NCBI GenBank assembly: GCA_031284445.1
Contig: JAISZW010000016.1
Span: forward strand, 1 to 7,721
Reading direction: 5' to 3'
DNA: 7,721 nt
From: Candidatus Methanovirga basalitermitum
GTDB taxonomy: Archaea; Methanobacteriota; Methanobacteria; Methanobacteriales; Methanobacteriaceae
Shown: positions 7,401 through 7,721 of the stretch, piece by piece
Position numbering within the stretch: the stretch's first letter is position 1
Layout of the letters: the number at the start of each line of letters is the position of its first letter
Made by a program: the position numbers and the translations under genes
Notes under the pieces: generated by a model
What the model saw: only the letters and a program-made list of their open reading frames with translations
Database searches by the model: none
Told to the model about the DNA's origin: nothing

Positions 7401-7454
7401 TTATAAAGCATACTTATTTTTTGTTGAAATGGGATTACCTGTTCTATTCTAATT
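7371..7454 (+). repeat. Direct repeat: frhB 3' end and a diverged second copy
   Basis: The last bases of frhB with its stop and two following bases (7371-7402, encoding VEMGLPVPF-stop) recur at 7423-7454 with 30 of 32 bases identical and an offset of 52. The second copy would encode VEMGLPVLF but has a stop-like TCTAA ending instead of TTTAA, no start and no upstream coding part, so it is not translated. A weaker third similarity to the tail (TATTCTATTTTAATT) follows at about 7462-7476. Confidence 0.85.
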
Positions 7455-7503
7455 GTATGGGTATTCTATTTTAATTTTATTTATTTTAGATTTTTTAAAA
7501 AAT
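7411..7503 (+). terminator. Candidate transcription termination region of the frh operon
   Basis: After frhB there are T-rich tracts at 7411-7422 and 7466-7496, followed by the palindrome ATTTTTTAAAAAAT at 7490-7503. Archaeal RNA polymerase commonly stops at T-tracts without a strong hairpin, so these are plausible stop sites. The DNA is AT-rich throughout, which limits the certainty. Confidence 0.4.
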
Positions 7504-7601
7504 AATGAGCATATTAAGTTAACAGAAATCCGAGGGTGTAAATTTTTGTGGAGTTTTTCTAAAATTTTCAAGTTTATTTATAAATAAAAGTCAATTTTTC
7601 C

Positions 7602-7721
7602 CAATGCTGTCAACTTAAGGATTTTTGATTAAAATTTCTATTTAAAATCTTGTTTATCCAAGCTTTATTCTTAATTTCAATCAAAGTTTAAAAAAATAAT
7701 TTTCTTAAGTTGACAGCATTG
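7602..7721. repeat. Inverted-repeat element (MITE-like or insertion-sequence end)
   Basis: CAATGCTGTCAACTTAAG at 7602-7619 is exactly complementary to the sequence at 7704-7721, with an 84-base AT-rich interior. A second nested pair, 7624-7636 and 7673-7685, is complementary at 12 of 13 positions, so the whole 120 bases can form a long imperfect hairpin. The interior has no open frame of note. The right arm ends exactly at the window edge, so the repeat may be longer. A related half-site, TTAAGTTAACAG, lies at 7514-7525 in the orientation of the right arm. The arrangement suits a non-autonomous transposable element or the end of a larger one; the family is not recognised. Confidence 0.65.

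Noticed and set aside
1..7721. CRISPR array, tRNA, rRNA or riboswitch
   Set aside because: No regularly spaced repeats, no cloverleaf or CCA-ending tRNA-like sequence, and no rRNA or recognisable riboswitch core was found on either strand by eye.

Overview
The window looks like chromosomal DNA of a hydrogenotrophic methanogen of the order Methanobacteriales, most likely Methanobrevibacter or a close relative. The reasons are a complete frhA-frhD-frhG-frhB operon for coenzyme F420-reducing [NiFe] hydrogenase, strong AT-richness, AGA/ATA-rich codons, archaeal Shine-Dalgarno sequences of the AGGAGGTGAT type and TATA-box promoters. The species cannot be fixed by eye.

Layout. Positions 1-2038 hold no intact gene. 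They contain two adjacent, badly decayed IS630-type DDE transposase relics on the minus strand (about 61-680 and 746-1975). Next is an intact minus-strand threonine synthase gene, thrC (2039-3235). The 737-base gap between thrC and frhA carries the thrC promoter region, a short plus-strand remnant that resembles the C-terminal part of a DNA methyltransferase (3415 to about 3540), the C-terminal end of a third IS630-type transposase relic on the minus strand (about 3543-3721), and an AT-rich promoter region for the hydrogenase operon. The operon runs 3973-7400 on the plus strand with tight spacing. The final 321 bases contain a diverged second copy of the frhB 3' end, T-rich termination signals, and an exact 18-bp inverted repeat whose right arm touches the window edge.

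How the genes work together. FrhA carries the Ni-Fe site where H2 is split. FrhG carries three iron-sulfur clusters that move the electrons. FrhB carries the FAD and an iron-sulfur cluster and reduces coenzyme F420. FrhD is the endopeptidase that trims the FrhA C-terminus after nickel insertion. F420H2 then supplies the reducing steps of methanogenesis from CO2. thrC is a separate, divergently transcribed amino-acid biosynthesis gene.

No undescribed multi-gene system was found. The unusual material is the set of decayed mobile elements around core metabolic genes, the duplicated frhB tail, and the MITE-like inverted repeat at the right edge.
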